NCBI RefSeq assembly: GCF_007858275.1
Contig: NZ_VFEV01000029.1
Coordinates: forward strand, 1-64,000
Source: Pseudomonas proteolytica
GTDB taxonomy: Bacteria > Pseudomonadota > Gammaproteobacteria > Pseudomonadales > Pseudomonadaceae
Direction of reading: 5' to 3'
DNA length: 64,000 nt
Below the pieces are notes generated by a model. It was given only the letters and a program-made list of their open reading frames with translations, had not been told where the DNA came from and searched no databases. Positions 30,252 through 38,327 of this stretch are shown piece after piece (the first letter of the stretch is position 1; each line of letters opens with the position of its first letter). Both the position numbers and the translations under genes were made by a program.

Positions 30252-30635
30252 ATGAGCAATATCCCTGCCGAACTGCGTTTTGCCGAAAGCCACGAATGGG
30301 CACGCCTGGAAGCTGATGGCTCGGTGACCGTCGGGATCTCCGATCACGCCCAGGAAGCACTGGGTGATGTGGTCTTCGTTGAGTTGGCTGAAGTGGGCAA
30401 GGTATTTGCTGCAGGCGACGCAGCGGGCGTCGTGGAATCAGTGAAGGCTGCTTCGGATATTTACTCTCCAGTGTCGGGTGAAGTGATTGCGGTCAACGAG
30501 GATCTGACCGATGCCCCTGAGTCGCTCAACGACAAGCCGTATGAGGCGTGGATCTTCAAGGTCAAGCCAAGCAATACCGCCGAACTGGAAAAACTGCTGG
30601 ATGCCGCCGGCTACAAGGCTGCCATCGGCGAGTAA
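30252..30635 (+). CDS. gcvH: Glycine cleavage system H protein
   Basis: A 127-residue lipoyl carrier protein of the glycine cleavage complex. The lipoylated lysine is K65 in [31 protein letters not shown] is the usual N-terminal block. The start ATG at 30252 has GAGGACA upstream; an in-frame ATG 15 bases earlier is less likely. It is the last gene of this short operon, and the next gene is convergent. Confidence 0.97.
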   Translation: MSNIPAELRFAESHEWARLEADGSVTVGISDHAQEALGDVVFVELAEVGKVFAAGDAAGVVESVKAASDIYSPVSGEVIAVNEDLTDAPESLNDKPYEAWIFKVKPSNTAELEKLLDAAGYKAAIGE

Positions 30636-30645
30636 CACCCCCCTG

Positions 30646-30673
30646 TGTAGGAGCCGGCAAGCCGGCTCCTACA
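30646..30673. terminator. Perfect hairpin between convergent genes, possible bidirectional terminator
   Basis: TGTAGGAGCCGGC and GCCGGCTCCTACA pair over 13 bp with a two-base loop. It sits 10 bp after gcvH and 8 bp before the end of the convergent aminotransferase gene. There is no clear T-run, so it may be a single REP-like unit serving as an mRNA end. Confidence 0.6.
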
Positions 30674-30680
30674 ACAAAGG

Positions 30681-31820
30681 TCAGGGCTTGAGCACCTGCT
30701 TCACCGCCGCAACCGCGCGCTCTACATCCGTCTTGGTCATCGCCGTAAACATCGGCAACGACACAATCAAACGCCCGACTCGTTCTGCCACCGGGAACAT
30801 GCCTTCCTTGAACCCCTGTGCCCGGTACAAACTCAGCAGATGGATCGGCGGGTAGTGATAGCCAATGCCCACGCCCTGGGCCTGCATCTGCTCCATGAAC
30901 GTGGCGCGGGCCGGCAGGCCATCCTGGCGCTCAGGCAGTACCAGCTGGAACAAGTGCCAGTTGCTGTTTTCGAAGTCGGCAGGTGGCAACTGCGCGCCGT
31001 ATGTCGCCTCGAAATCGCTGCCAAAACACTCGAAGTAATGCCGGGCCAGGGCCTGTCGATGGGCAGTGATCTGCTCGATGTTGGCAAATTGGCCCAGGCC
31101 CACCGCCGCGGCGACATCGGTCATGTTGAACTTGCCGCCCAGCACATCCACATCCAGGCCATCGAAGCCGCTGCGAGTCACGCCTTGCAGCCGGTACTTT
31201 TCCGCCAGGCGTGCTTCTTCGGCGTTGTTCAACACCAGGCAGCCGCCTTCGCAAGAGGTGATGTTCTTGTTTGCCTGGAAGCTGAACGAGACAAAATCCC
31301 CGGTGGCGCCGATCCTCTGGCCATCCCAGCTGGCCCCGAGCGCCTGTGCGGCATCTTCGACGACACGCAGCCCGTACTTGTTGGCCAGGGCGTAGAGCAT
31401 CGGCATGTCCAGCGGCAGGCCGGCCAGGTACACCGGGATAATCGCCTTGGTACGCGGTGTGATAGCGGCTTCCAGTTGGACCAGGTCAATATTGCGGGTC
31501 ACGGGGTCGATATCGGCAAACACAGGCGTGGCGCCCACCTCCAGAATCACGTTGGCGGTCGCCACCCAGGAAATCGGTGTGGTGATCACCTCATCCCCTT
31601 GGCCAACCCCGGCGATGCGCAGGGCAATTTCCATGGTGCAGGTGCCGGAGTTGAAGGTGCGCACCGGCCGTCCACCAAAGTACTCCGATAGCTGTGCTTC
31701 GAACGCCTGCACCTTTGGCCCGCTGGTGATCCAGCCCGAGCGCAACACATCACCGACCGCCGCAATGGTGGCTTCGTCAATGCTGGGTTTTGAAAACGGC
31801 AGGAAAGGCAGTTGGCTCAT
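30681..31820 (-). CDS. DegT/DnrJ/EryC1/StrS aminotransferase, ArnB-like
   Basis: A 379-residue PLP enzyme of the sugar-aminotransferase family. It opens LPFLPFSKPSIDEATIAAV and SGWITSGPKVQAFEA, very like ArnB, which makes UDP-4-amino-4-deoxy-L-arabinose. The PLP lysine is in FSFQANKNITSCEGG and VVEDAAQALGASW holds the cofactor aspartate. In most genomes such genes sit in lipid A or O-antigen clusters; here there is no sugar gene around it, with gcvH convergent and a DUF2388 gene upstream. Its nucleotide-sugar substrate cannot be told. Confidence 0.85.
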   Translation of the reverse strand: MSQLPFLPFSKPSIDEATIAAVGDVLRSGWITSGPKVQAFEAQLSEYFGGRPVRTFNSGTCTMEIALRIAGVGQGDEVITTPISWVATANVILEVGATPVFADIDPVTRNIDLVQLEAAITPRTKAIIPVYLAGLPLDMPMLYALANKYGLRVVEDAAQALGASWDGQRIGATGDFVSFSFQANKNITSCEGGCLVLNNAEEARLAEKYRLQGVTRSGFDGLDVDVLGGKFNMTDVAAAVGLGQFANIEQITAHRQALARHYFECFGSDFEATYGAQLPPADFENSNWHLFQLVLPERQDGLPARATFMEQMQAQGVGIGYHYPPIHLLSLYRAQGFKEGMFPVAERVGRLIVSLPMFTAMTKTDVERAVAAVKQVLKP

Positions 31821-31940
31821 GATGTTGAAGGTACCCGCAGGAGAAAGACCAAGAATAAAAACTCAAATCAACCCCGGCATCGTCGCACGGGGCAACTGAA
31901 TATAGCCTGTCGCCTGTAAACGTATCGTCGAAAAACAAGC

Positions 31941-31969
31941 AAAAAAAAGCCGCTCTAAAGCGGCTTTTT
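31941..31969 (-). terminator. Rho-independent terminator after the DUF2388 gene
   Basis: AAGCCGCT and AGCGGCTT form the stem, with an eight-A run on the left that reads as a T-run on the minus strand and five Ts on the right. It follows the DUF2388 stop codon within about 15 bases and precedes the aminotransferase start. Confidence 0.88.
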
Positions 31970-31981
31970 CACGCACCGGAT

Positions 31982-32299
31982 TTACTCGGCAGCAACTGCG
32001 TTTTTCGCCAGGATGGCGTTGGCCAACTCCATGTCGGTGGCTTTCAGGCCTGGATTGTCTGCCCGCACTTTCTGCATGGCGGCTTCCAGGTATGGGCCAC
32101 GGATACCGCCGTCACTGGCGACGAAGCTGCCGGCGTCGTCCTGGGCGGCGACGACCAGCTTGTGGTCCTTGAAGGTCAGGTACGTCGAGCCGGTGGTGGC
32201 GCCCGATGAGATGACATTACGCCAGAAGCTGTCGGCCATGGCCGATCCAACTGGGAGGGAAAGCACGGCGAGGGTGGCGACAGCATATTTGAGACGCAT
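31982..32299 (-). CDS. DUF2388 small periplasmic protein
   Basis: A 105-residue exported protein. The signal peptide MRLKYAVATLAVLSLPVGSAMA is followed by DSFWRNVISSGATTGSTYLTFKDHKLVVAAQDDAGSF-type sequence of the DUF2388 family, common in Pseudomonas and without known function. The start at 32297-32299 is fixed by the signal peptide. It is monocistronic with its own terminator. Confidence 0.85.
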   Translation of the reverse strand: MRLKYAVATLAVLSLPVGSAMADSFWRNVISSGATTGSTYLTFKDHKLVVAAQDDAGSFVASDGGIRGPYLEAAMQKVRADNPGLKATDMELANAILAKNAVAAE

Positions 32300-32368
32300 G
32301 ATGGGTGACTCCGACTGGGTTATCTGAACAGTTTGATTGTAGATAACCCGGTCGAGTTCCATGGCTGA

Positions 32369-32815
32369 CTAAACAGTTTCAATTCGCAAAATCACGCCAT
32401 CCTGGCCAATCACCCGTACTTGAGCCCCTACAGGTGCGTCAGGCCCGGTGACCATCCATACGCCATCGCCGACCTTGATTTTGCCCCGCCCGTCGATAAT
32501 CGCCTGATGCACCACAAAGGTGCGGCCAATCAGCTCCGAACCGCGCATGTTCAGGCCCGGCTGGTCGCTGGCCTTGGCGCTGCTGCGCTGGCGCTTCCAC
32601 CAGTACACCGCCGTCAGGATGGACAGCACCGCAAACAGCAGCAGTTGCAGCTCCAGCCCAAGCCCCGGGATCAGGAACTTGAGCACACCAACGGCCGCCG
32701 CCGCGATCCCCATCCACAGCAGATAACCGCCGGCACCAAACACTTCAAGAATCAGCAGCACCGTGCCCAGCGCCAGCCAATCCCAGAACGACAGGTGTTG
32801 CAGGAATTCCCACAT
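32369..32815 (-). CDS. NfeD-family membrane protein
   Basis: A 148-residue protein with three or four hydrophobic segments in the first 75 residues (WDWLALGTVLLILEVFGAGG, LLFAVLSILTAVYWW) and a C-terminal OB-fold (SELIGRTFVVHQAIIDGRGKIKVGDGVW) that is exposed on one side of the membrane. NfeD proteins pair with SPFH/stomatin proteins, and the gene follows one here after 10 bp. The pair is thought to organise membrane microdomains or guide membrane proteolysis. Confidence 0.88.
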   Translation of the reverse strand: MWEFLQHLSFWDWLALGTVLLILEVFGAGGYLLWMGIAAAAVGVLKFLIPGLGLELQLLLFAVLSILTAVYWWKRQRSSAKASDQPGLNMRGSELIGRTFVVHQAIIDGRGKIKVGDGVWMVTGPDAPVGAQVRVIGQDGVILRIETV

Positions 32816-32825
32816 GGTGCGGGCC

Positions 32826-33746
32826 TCAGGCTTTCTTGTTGTCGAAGGTGGCCTTGACGATTTCGCCGATGCCTCCCACTGCGCCAATGACCTGGCTGGC
32901 TTCCAGCGGCATCAGGATGACTTTGCTGTTGTTGGCCGAGGCCAGCTTGCCAAGGGCGTCGATGTACTTCTGTGCGACAAAGTAGTTGATGGCTTGCACG
33001 TTACCGGTGGCGATCGCTTCCGATACCACCTGCGTGGCACGGGCCTCTGCCTCGGCCTGACGTTCACGGGCCTCGGATTCAAGGAATGCGGCCTGGCGAC
33101 CACCTTCAGCCTCGAGGATCTGCGCCTGCTTCTTGCCTTCGGCGGTCAGGATGGCGGAGGCGCGCAGGCCTTCGGCTTCGAGGATCTGGGCACGCTTGAT
33201 ACGCTCGGCTTTCATCTGGCCGGACATGGCGGCCATCAGGTCGGCGGGCGGGCTGATGTCCTTGATCTCGATACGGGTGATCTTGATGCCCCAAGGTGCG
33301 GTGGCTTCATCGACCGTGCGCAGCAGCTTCTCGTTGATGCCGTCGCGCTGGCTGAGCATGGCATCCAGTTCCATCGAGCCGAGCACCGTACGGATGTTGG
33401 TTTGCAGCAGATTGCGGATCGCATGTTCGAGGTTGTTGACCTCGTAGGCTGCCTGGGCGGTGTTCACCACCTGGAAGAAACACACCGCGTCGATCTGCAC
33501 TGTGGCGTTATCGGCGGTGATCACTTCCTGGGGCGGAATATCCAGCACGCTTTCCATCACGTTGATCTTGCGCCCGATGCGGTCCATCACAGGAATGATG
33601 ATATTCAGGCCAGGCTTGAGCGTGTTGGTGTAGCGGCCGAAGCGTTCCACGGTCCACTGGTAGCCCTGGGGCACGACCTTGAAGCCCATGAACAGGATGG
33701 CGATGGCCAAGCCTACGAAGAGGAGAAGCACTGTTCCGATCTGCAT
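32826..33746 (-). CDS. SPFH/stomatin-family protein (QmcA-like)
   Basis: A 306-residue membrane protein. An N-terminal anchor ([19 protein letters not shown]) leads into an SPFH domain ([35 protein letters not shown]) and a helical tail rich in alanine, glutamate and arginine (about residues 190-250) that forms oligomers. It is most like E. coli QmcA. The NfeD gene follows immediately, the standard pairing. Confidence 0.92.
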   Translation of the reverse strand: MQIGTVLLLFVGLAIAILFMGFKVVPQGYQWTVERFGRYTNTLKPGLNIIIPVMDRIGRKINVMESVLDIPPQEVITADNATVQIDAVCFFQVVNTAQAAYEVNNLEHAIRNLLQTNIRTVLGSMELDAMLSQRDGINEKLLRTVDEATAPWGIKITRIEIKDISPPADLMAAMSGQMKAERIKRAQILEAEGLRASAILTAEGKKQAQILEAEGGRQAAFLESEARERQAEAEARATQVVSEAIATGNVQAINYFVAQKYIDALGKLASANNSKVILMPLEASQVIGAVGGIGEIVKATFDNKKA

Positions 33747-33821
33747 AACGATTCCTTGTCTGGTGGTGGCGGTGACGCGAAGTCTGTCGATTGTAACGGG
33801 CTTGCCGCAGATAAGAACGGT

Positions 33822-35621
33822 TTACTCGTTCGCTGGTGTGACCCGTAGCACTTCCTCCAGTGTGGTCAGCCCCGCAGCCACCTTGTGCGCACCTGCCAGA
33901 CGCAGGCTGTGCATGCCGCCGTTGAGCGCTTCGCGGCGCAGTGCCTGCAAGTCGGTGTCGGCACTGACCAGGGCCCTGGCCCCGTCATTCATCAGCATGA
34001 TTTCGTAGACCCCGATACGCCCGCGATAGCCACTTTCGCGGCACTCTACGCAGCCATTGGCGCGGTAGACGCTGGCGGGTGGTGCCACGCAGGATTGGGT
34101 AGCGCTGTGCCAAGCGTCCTGGTTCAACGCCGTCGGGCTTTTACAGTGTGGGCACAACCGCCGCACCAGGCGCTGGGCCATGACCCCAAGCAGAGTGGCC
34201 TTGATCAAGTAATGGGGAATGCCCAGTTCCAGCAGGCGGCTTACTGCGCTGGGAGCGTCGTTGGTGTGCAGGGTCGACAGTACCAGATGACCGGTCAAGG
34301 CCGCCTGGATCGCCATTTCAGCGGTTTCCAGGTCGCGGATCTCGCCGATCATGATGATGTCCGGGTCTTGGCGCATGAGCGCGCGGATGCCGCTGGCGAA
34401 GGTCAGGTCGATATTGTGCTGGACCTGCATCTGGTTGAAGGCCGGCTCCACCATCTCGATGGGGTCTTCCACCGTGCACAGGTTCACCGTGCGGGAAGCC
34501 AGTTGCCGCAGGGTGGTATAGAGGGTGCTGGTCTTGCCTGACCCGGTGGGGCCGGTGACCAGGATGATACCGTTGGCCTGGGCGGTCATGTGCTGCCAGC
34601 GCTGCAGGTCATCGGCCGACAGCCCCAGTTGCTGGAAATCCTGGAGCAGCACCTGGGGATCGAAAATCCGCATCACCAGCTTCTCGCCGAAGGCCGTGGG
34701 CAGGGTCGAAAGACGCAATTCCACTTCGATACCCGTGGGCGTCTTGGTCTTGACCCGGCCATCCTGGGGCTTGCGCTTCTCGGCGACATTCATCCGCCCG
34801 AGGCTTTTCAGGCGGCTGACCACGGCGGTCGTGACCTGGGGCGGAAACTGATAGACATCGTGCAGCAAACCGTCGATACGGAAGCGCACGCGGCCTTGGT
34901 CGCCGCCCGGTTCGATATGGATATCGCTGGCGCGCTGGCCGAAGGCAAATTGCAGCAGCCAGTCGACAATATTGACGATATGCGCGTCGTTGGCGTCGGG
35001 CTCCTGATCGCCGGCACCGAGGTTGAGCAACTGCTCGGCAGGGGGCGCCGTGGGGTTGGTCTGGTCGGCCCCGCTGACCGACCTGGCCAGCCGGAAGAAC
35101 TCCTGGGTACAACTGCGGATCGCCTGGGGGTTGGCGACCACGCGCTTGATCGAGCGCTTCAACACATGAGCCAGCCCCGCTTCCCACTCGCGCAGGTAGG
35201 GTTCGGCGCTGGCCACCGTCACGCTGTCGCGATCCAGGGCGACGGCGAGGATATGGTGGCGCTGGGCGAAGGCATGGGACATCAGCGGCACCACGCTCGC
35301 CACATCGATTTTCAGTGGGTCGATGCGCAGATAGGGCTGGTATACATGACTGGCGAGCCATTGGGTCAGCCGTTCCAGTGATAGCGGCAGGCCAGGCCGC
35401 GTGGGGTCGGGCAGTGACTGGCCGGCGAGAAACTCCAGCGGGTGCAGGCCATTGGCCGGAGTTCGCCGCAGGCGTTCGGCCAGGGCAGTGTCGATCAAGC
35501 CATGGGCGGTGAGGGCGGGCAGCAGTTCGTCGAGGCAAAGCCTGCGATCCTGGCATTGTGGCGCAACGGGCATGGCGGTTTCCTGGGCGGTTTCATGCGG
35601 TAGCGCCAAGGCTAGTTCCAT
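33822..35621 (-). CDS. GspE/PulE-family secretion ATPase, PilB-like
   Basis: A 599-residue hexameric ATPase of the type II secretion/type IV pilus class. The N-terminal GspE-II region (about 25-180) is followed by the catalytic part: the HIEPGGDQGRVRFRIDGLL block, Walker A VTGPTGSGKTSTLY, Asp box CTVEDPIE and Walker B DPDIIMIGEIRD. A zinc-binding tetracysteine pattern (CPHC then CVEC) follows. No pseudopilin, secretin or other secretion gene lies nearby, so it is an orphan. It may power a machine encoded elsewhere or be a relic. Confidence 0.88.
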   Translation of the reverse strand: MELALALPHETAQETAMPVAPQCQDRRLCLDELLPALTAHGLIDTALAERLRRTPANGLHPLEFLAGQSLPDPTRPGLPLSLERLTQWLASHVYQPYLRIDPLKIDVASVVPLMSHAFAQRHHILAVALDRDSVTVASAEPYLREWEAGLAHVLKRSIKRVVANPQAIRSCTQEFFRLARSVSGADQTNPTAPPAEQLLNLGAGDQEPDANDAHIVNIVDWLLQFAFGQRASDIHIEPGGDQGRVRFRIDGLLHDVYQFPPQVTTAVVSRLKSLGRMNVAEKRKPQDGRVKTKTPTGIEVELRLSTLPTAFGEKLVMRIFDPQVLLQDFQQLGLSADDLQRWQHMTAQANGIILVTGPTGSGKTSTLYTTLRQLASRTVNLCTVEDPIEMVEPAFNQMQVQHNIDLTFASGIRALMRQDPDIIMIGEIRDLETAEMAIQAALTGHLVLSTLHTNDAPSAVSRLLELGIPHYLIKATLLGVMAQRLVRRLCPHCKSPTALNQDAWHSATQSCVAPPASVYRANGCVECRESGYRGRIGVYEIMLMNDGARALVSADTDLQALRREALNGGMHSLRLAGAHKVAAGLTTLEEVLRVTPANE

Positions 35622-35657
35622 CCTGGTCGCTGTCGCCCAGAGGGTTATTGCCGGTTT

Positions 35658-35990
35658 TTACTGAGCCATCGCTTGTACGGTCTGCAACCTTGTGGATTCA
35701 ACAGGTTGCAGCTCCAGCGAGCACACGCTGATCAGGTTACGAAGTTTTTCACCGATCACCTGGGCGCGGTGCCAGCTCAGGCCGTCCATCACTACGTCGA
35801 TGTTCAGCAGGTCATCGTCGCGTGTCACGTTCACCTGTTGCGGCACGAGGAACTGCAAAGCGAAGTAGTTCAGGATCCGGCACAGCACATCGGGCTCGGC
35901 TTCGGCGAGGATCTGGTAGCGCGCCTGGCAATGGCTATTGCTGACTGCCCAGGCATCGACGCGGGTGGGGCTGGCTGGGACTGAATGCAT
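35658..35990 (-). CDS. Conserved hypothetical protein with ACT-like pattern
   Basis: A 110-residue soluble protein. QARYQILAEAEPDVLCRILNYFALQFLVPQQVNVTR and LLNIDVVMDGLSWHRAQVIGEKLRNLISV alternate strand and helix in a way that recalls an ACT ligand-binding domain. It is divergent from an Lrp-family regulator 127 bp away, which suggests a regulated, perhaps amino-acid-linked role. No characterised homologue is recognised. Confidence 0.65.
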   Translation of the reverse strand: MHSVPASPTRVDAWAVSNSHCQARYQILAEAEPDVLCRILNYFALQFLVPQQVNVTRDDDLLNIDVVMDGLSWHRAQVIGEKLRNLISVCSLELQPVESTRLQTVQAMAQ

Positions 35991-36076
35991 GGCCGTTCTC
36001 CAAATTTGACTGGAGAAATTTTTACATGAGCTGTGGGGTATTTCTTATCTATGTTTGAGTGATATGCCTTATAAAT

Positions 36077-36090
36077 GAATAGCACTATTC
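36077..36090. promoter_or_regulatory. Palindrome upstream of the Lrp-family gene
   Basis: GAATAG and CTATTC form a perfect 6-bp inverted repeat around two bases in an AT-rich divergent region, 28 bp before the regulator ATG. Lrp-type proteins often bind such sites to control their own gene. Assignment is inferred from position and symmetry. Confidence 0.4.
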
Positions 36091-36117
36091 GAGCGTACGG
36101 GATTAAAGGGTATTTTT

Positions 36118-36588
36118 ATGCACAGTGAGTTGGACGTCTACGACCGCCGGATCCTGGCACTGCTGCAGGAAGACGCGTCACTCTCCAGCGCGCAGATTGC
36201 CGAACAGGTCGGTCTGTCGCAGTCGCCTTGCTGGCGGCGGATCCAGCGGCTCAAGGAAGAGGGGGTGATTCGCGCCCAGGTGACGTTGCTCGACCGCAAG
36301 AAGATTGGCCTCAACACGCAGATCTTTGCCGAGGTCAAACTCAACGCCCACGGGCGGTCCAACTTCACGGAGTTCACCGAGGCGATCCGCGGGTTCCCGG
36401 AGGTGCTGGAGTGTTATGTGTTGATGGGAGCGGTGGATTTTCTGTTGCGCATTGTCACCTCGGATATCGAGGCGTATGAGCGGTTTTTCTTTGAGAAGTT
36501 GTCGATGGTGCCGGGGATACAGGAGGTCAACTCGATTGTGGCGTTGTCGGAAATCAAGTCGACCACCAGCCTGCCAGTGTTGCGCTGA
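36118..36588 (+). CDS. Lrp/AsnC-family transcriptional regulator
   Basis: A 156-residue regulator. The N-terminal helix-turn-helix (LDVYDRRILALLQEDASLSSAQIAEQVGLSQSPCWRRIQRL) carries the family start, and the C-terminal RAM domain (about 65-150, ECYVLMGAVDFLLRIVTSDIEAYERF) binds amino acids and forms oligomers. It is divergent from a small ACT-like protein gene, which may be a target. A long palindromic repeat follows its stop codon. Confidence 0.92.
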   Translation: MHSELDVYDRRILALLQEDASLSSAQIAEQVGLSQSPCWRRIQRLKEEGVIRAQVTLLDRKKIGLNTQIFAEVKLNAHGRSNFTEFTEAIRGFPEVLECYVLMGAVDFLLRIVTSDIEAYERFFFEKLSMVPGIQEVNSIVALSEIKSTTSLPVLR

Positions 36589-36608
36589 GCGGCGGCTTGT
36601 GGCAACCG

Positions 36609-36756
36609 GGCTTGTCGTGGCGAGCGGGCTTGCCCCGCGCTGGGCTGCGTAGCAGCCCCAAAACCTGTCGCCTCGGTCCACCTGAAAAATAAGTTGGTCT
36701 TGGTTGGGGCTGCTACGCAGCCCAGCGCGGGGCAAGCCCGCTCGCCACGACAAGCC
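36609..36756. repeat. Long palindromic repeat, copy B
   Basis: Perfect 51-bp inverted arms (36609-36659 and 36706-36756) surround a 46-bp centre. The arms begin GGCTTGTCGTGGCGAGCGG and include CCCCGCGCTGGGCTGCGTAG. They are almost the same as the arms at 13.7 and 53.9 kb, with GTAGC in place of GAAGC. It lies between the Lrp gene and the convergent CYTH/CHAD gene and may act as a terminator for both. Confidence 0.85.
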
Positions 36757-36799
36757 TGTTCCACAAGAGGTCGGCTTGCCACAACAAACCTGGGGGCGC

Positions 36800-38167
36800 T
36801 TACAGACGCAGCAAAGTCTTCCACGCACGATTCTGATACACCGCAATCACCTGATGCATCCGCGCATCCAGCGATTCGTCGGTGATTGGCAGGTTGGCCA
36901 GGGCCGCCAACTTGTTCAGCTCACCGTACAAACGATCCAGCTCCGGGATTTCCAGCAGGTGCCGGGCATGGTGCAGCCAAGCCTGCAGACGCTCGATGCG
37001 CGGCAGTTGCTCGGCGAGGTCTTCGGGCTGTTGCTGGTAGCGCGGCAGGCGCAGGGCGACGGCTTCGTCGGCCAGCAGGCGCGGCAGCCAGTTGGCGACC
37101 TGGGCGGCGCCCTGGCGGTTGCCGCGCACGTTGCGGTCCTGGGTCCAGGTGCGGGCCAGCAGCCAGCGCGAAGTGTTCAGTGAGAACAGGCCCCAGCGCA
37201 CGTCGGTCAATTCTTCGAGGAACTGTTCCGGCGCGGCCTTGCGCACGTCTTCATCGTCTTCACCGGCCTGGACCAGTGGGCGCCAGTCTTCCAGCAGGGC
37301 GTCGAGGGCGCTGCGCAGTTCGCTGGTGGATTGACGTGGCGCAGCCTGGCCGAGGCTACCGATCAGGGCGCGCATTTCGGCGAGGTTTTCCACCCAGTCC
37401 TGCAGCAGGCGCCAGTGACCGTTGAAACGGTACTGCTCGGCCAGGCGCTGGCTGCTGCCCAGCAGATGCCAGGTGAGCGCGGCGAAGGCGTCGTCCAGGG
37501 GGATTTCTGGTTGCAGTTGCGGGGCCGGCAGGCTCAGGGAATAGCTGTTGGCGTCAAACAGGCGATAGCCGCGCTCGGCCTTGCTGATATCGCACGGCAT
37601 CAGCGCCAGGGTCTGGGCCAGTTCGGCAGCCAGTTCCAGCAGGGCGGCGGGCTCGCCTTCGCGCAGTTCCAGTTCCAGTTCGCAGATTTCTTCCTTCTGC
37701 TTGCCGGCAATCACATGGCCCAGGTCCAGGGCGGCTTCGATTACCACCTTGGCCTTGCCACGGCCCCAGGCGATCTCGGCACGTTCGCGCACGAAGTCGG
37801 TGGTGAAGATCGGCTTGAGGGTCTTTTTGTCCAGCTCGGCCAGTTGCTCGGGCCAGCATTCGCCGTCGAGTTTCTTCACGTCGAGCTTGGCTTTAGGCAG
37901 CTTCCAGTCGTATTCATTACGTTCCGACAAGCCGGCAACACTGTGGCCGCGGGTCTTGAGGGTCTGGATCACTTCGTCGCCATCCTTGCGCAGGCGCAGG
38001 GCAACCTTGGCCTGGGCCAGGTCACGCTCGGGGGTATCGAAGTACTGGTTCATCAACTCACGGCGTTCCCAGCCACTTTTATTGCGTTTTTTCAGGAGCG
38101 GGTGCTCACGCAGCGCGGCGAGGGTCTCGCGGCTGACGCGGAGCTTGATTTCGGTTTCTTTTTGCAT
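36800..38167 (-). CDS. CYTH and CHAD domain protein
   Basis: A 455-residue protein. The CYTH domain (about residues 1-200) starts with the ExExK signature KETEIKLRV and has YFDTPERDLAQAKVALRLRKDG, the triphosphate tunnel. The CHAD domain (about 220-455) is a helical bundle rich in conserved basic and histidine residues. CHAD domains bind polyphosphate, and CYTH/CHAD fusions are proposed triphosphatases that act on or with polyphosphate. The ATG at 38165-38167 precedes the CYTH signature directly; longer upstream starts are unlikely. Confidence 0.88.
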   Translation of the reverse strand: MQKETEIKLRVSRETLAALREHPLLKKRNKSGWERRELMNQYFDTPERDLAQAKVALRLRKDGDEVIQTLKTRGHSVAGLSERNEYDWKLPKAKLDVKKLDGECWPEQLAELDKKTLKPIFTTDFVRERAEIAWGRGKAKVVIEAALDLGHVIAGKQKEEICELELELREGEPAALLELAAELAQTLALMPCDISKAERGYRLFDANSYSLSLPAPQLQPEIPLDDAFAALTWHLLGSSQRLAEQYRFNGHWRLLQDWVENLAEMRALIGSLGQAAPRQSTSELRSALDALLEDWRPLVQAGEDDEDVRKAAPEQFLEELTDVRWGLFSLNTSRWLLARTWTQDRNVRGNRQGAAQVANWLPRLLADEAVALRLPRYQQQPEDLAEQLPRIERLQAWLHHARHLLEIPELDRLYGELNKLAALANLPITDESLDARMHQVIAVYQNRAWKTLLRL

Positions 38168-38327
38168 GGCCGGAACATCCAGGATCGGGAGTGCAGCCGG
38201 GGGAATATGTGGCTGCCAAGGTCGTGCAGTGTACAGGACTGAGCCCGGCAACGTGCCGCAACGGGTTTATTGTGCAGCGCAGATGGTTCTATGATGGGTT
38301 TCATCTGTGGAAGTTGAGAGACAGCGC

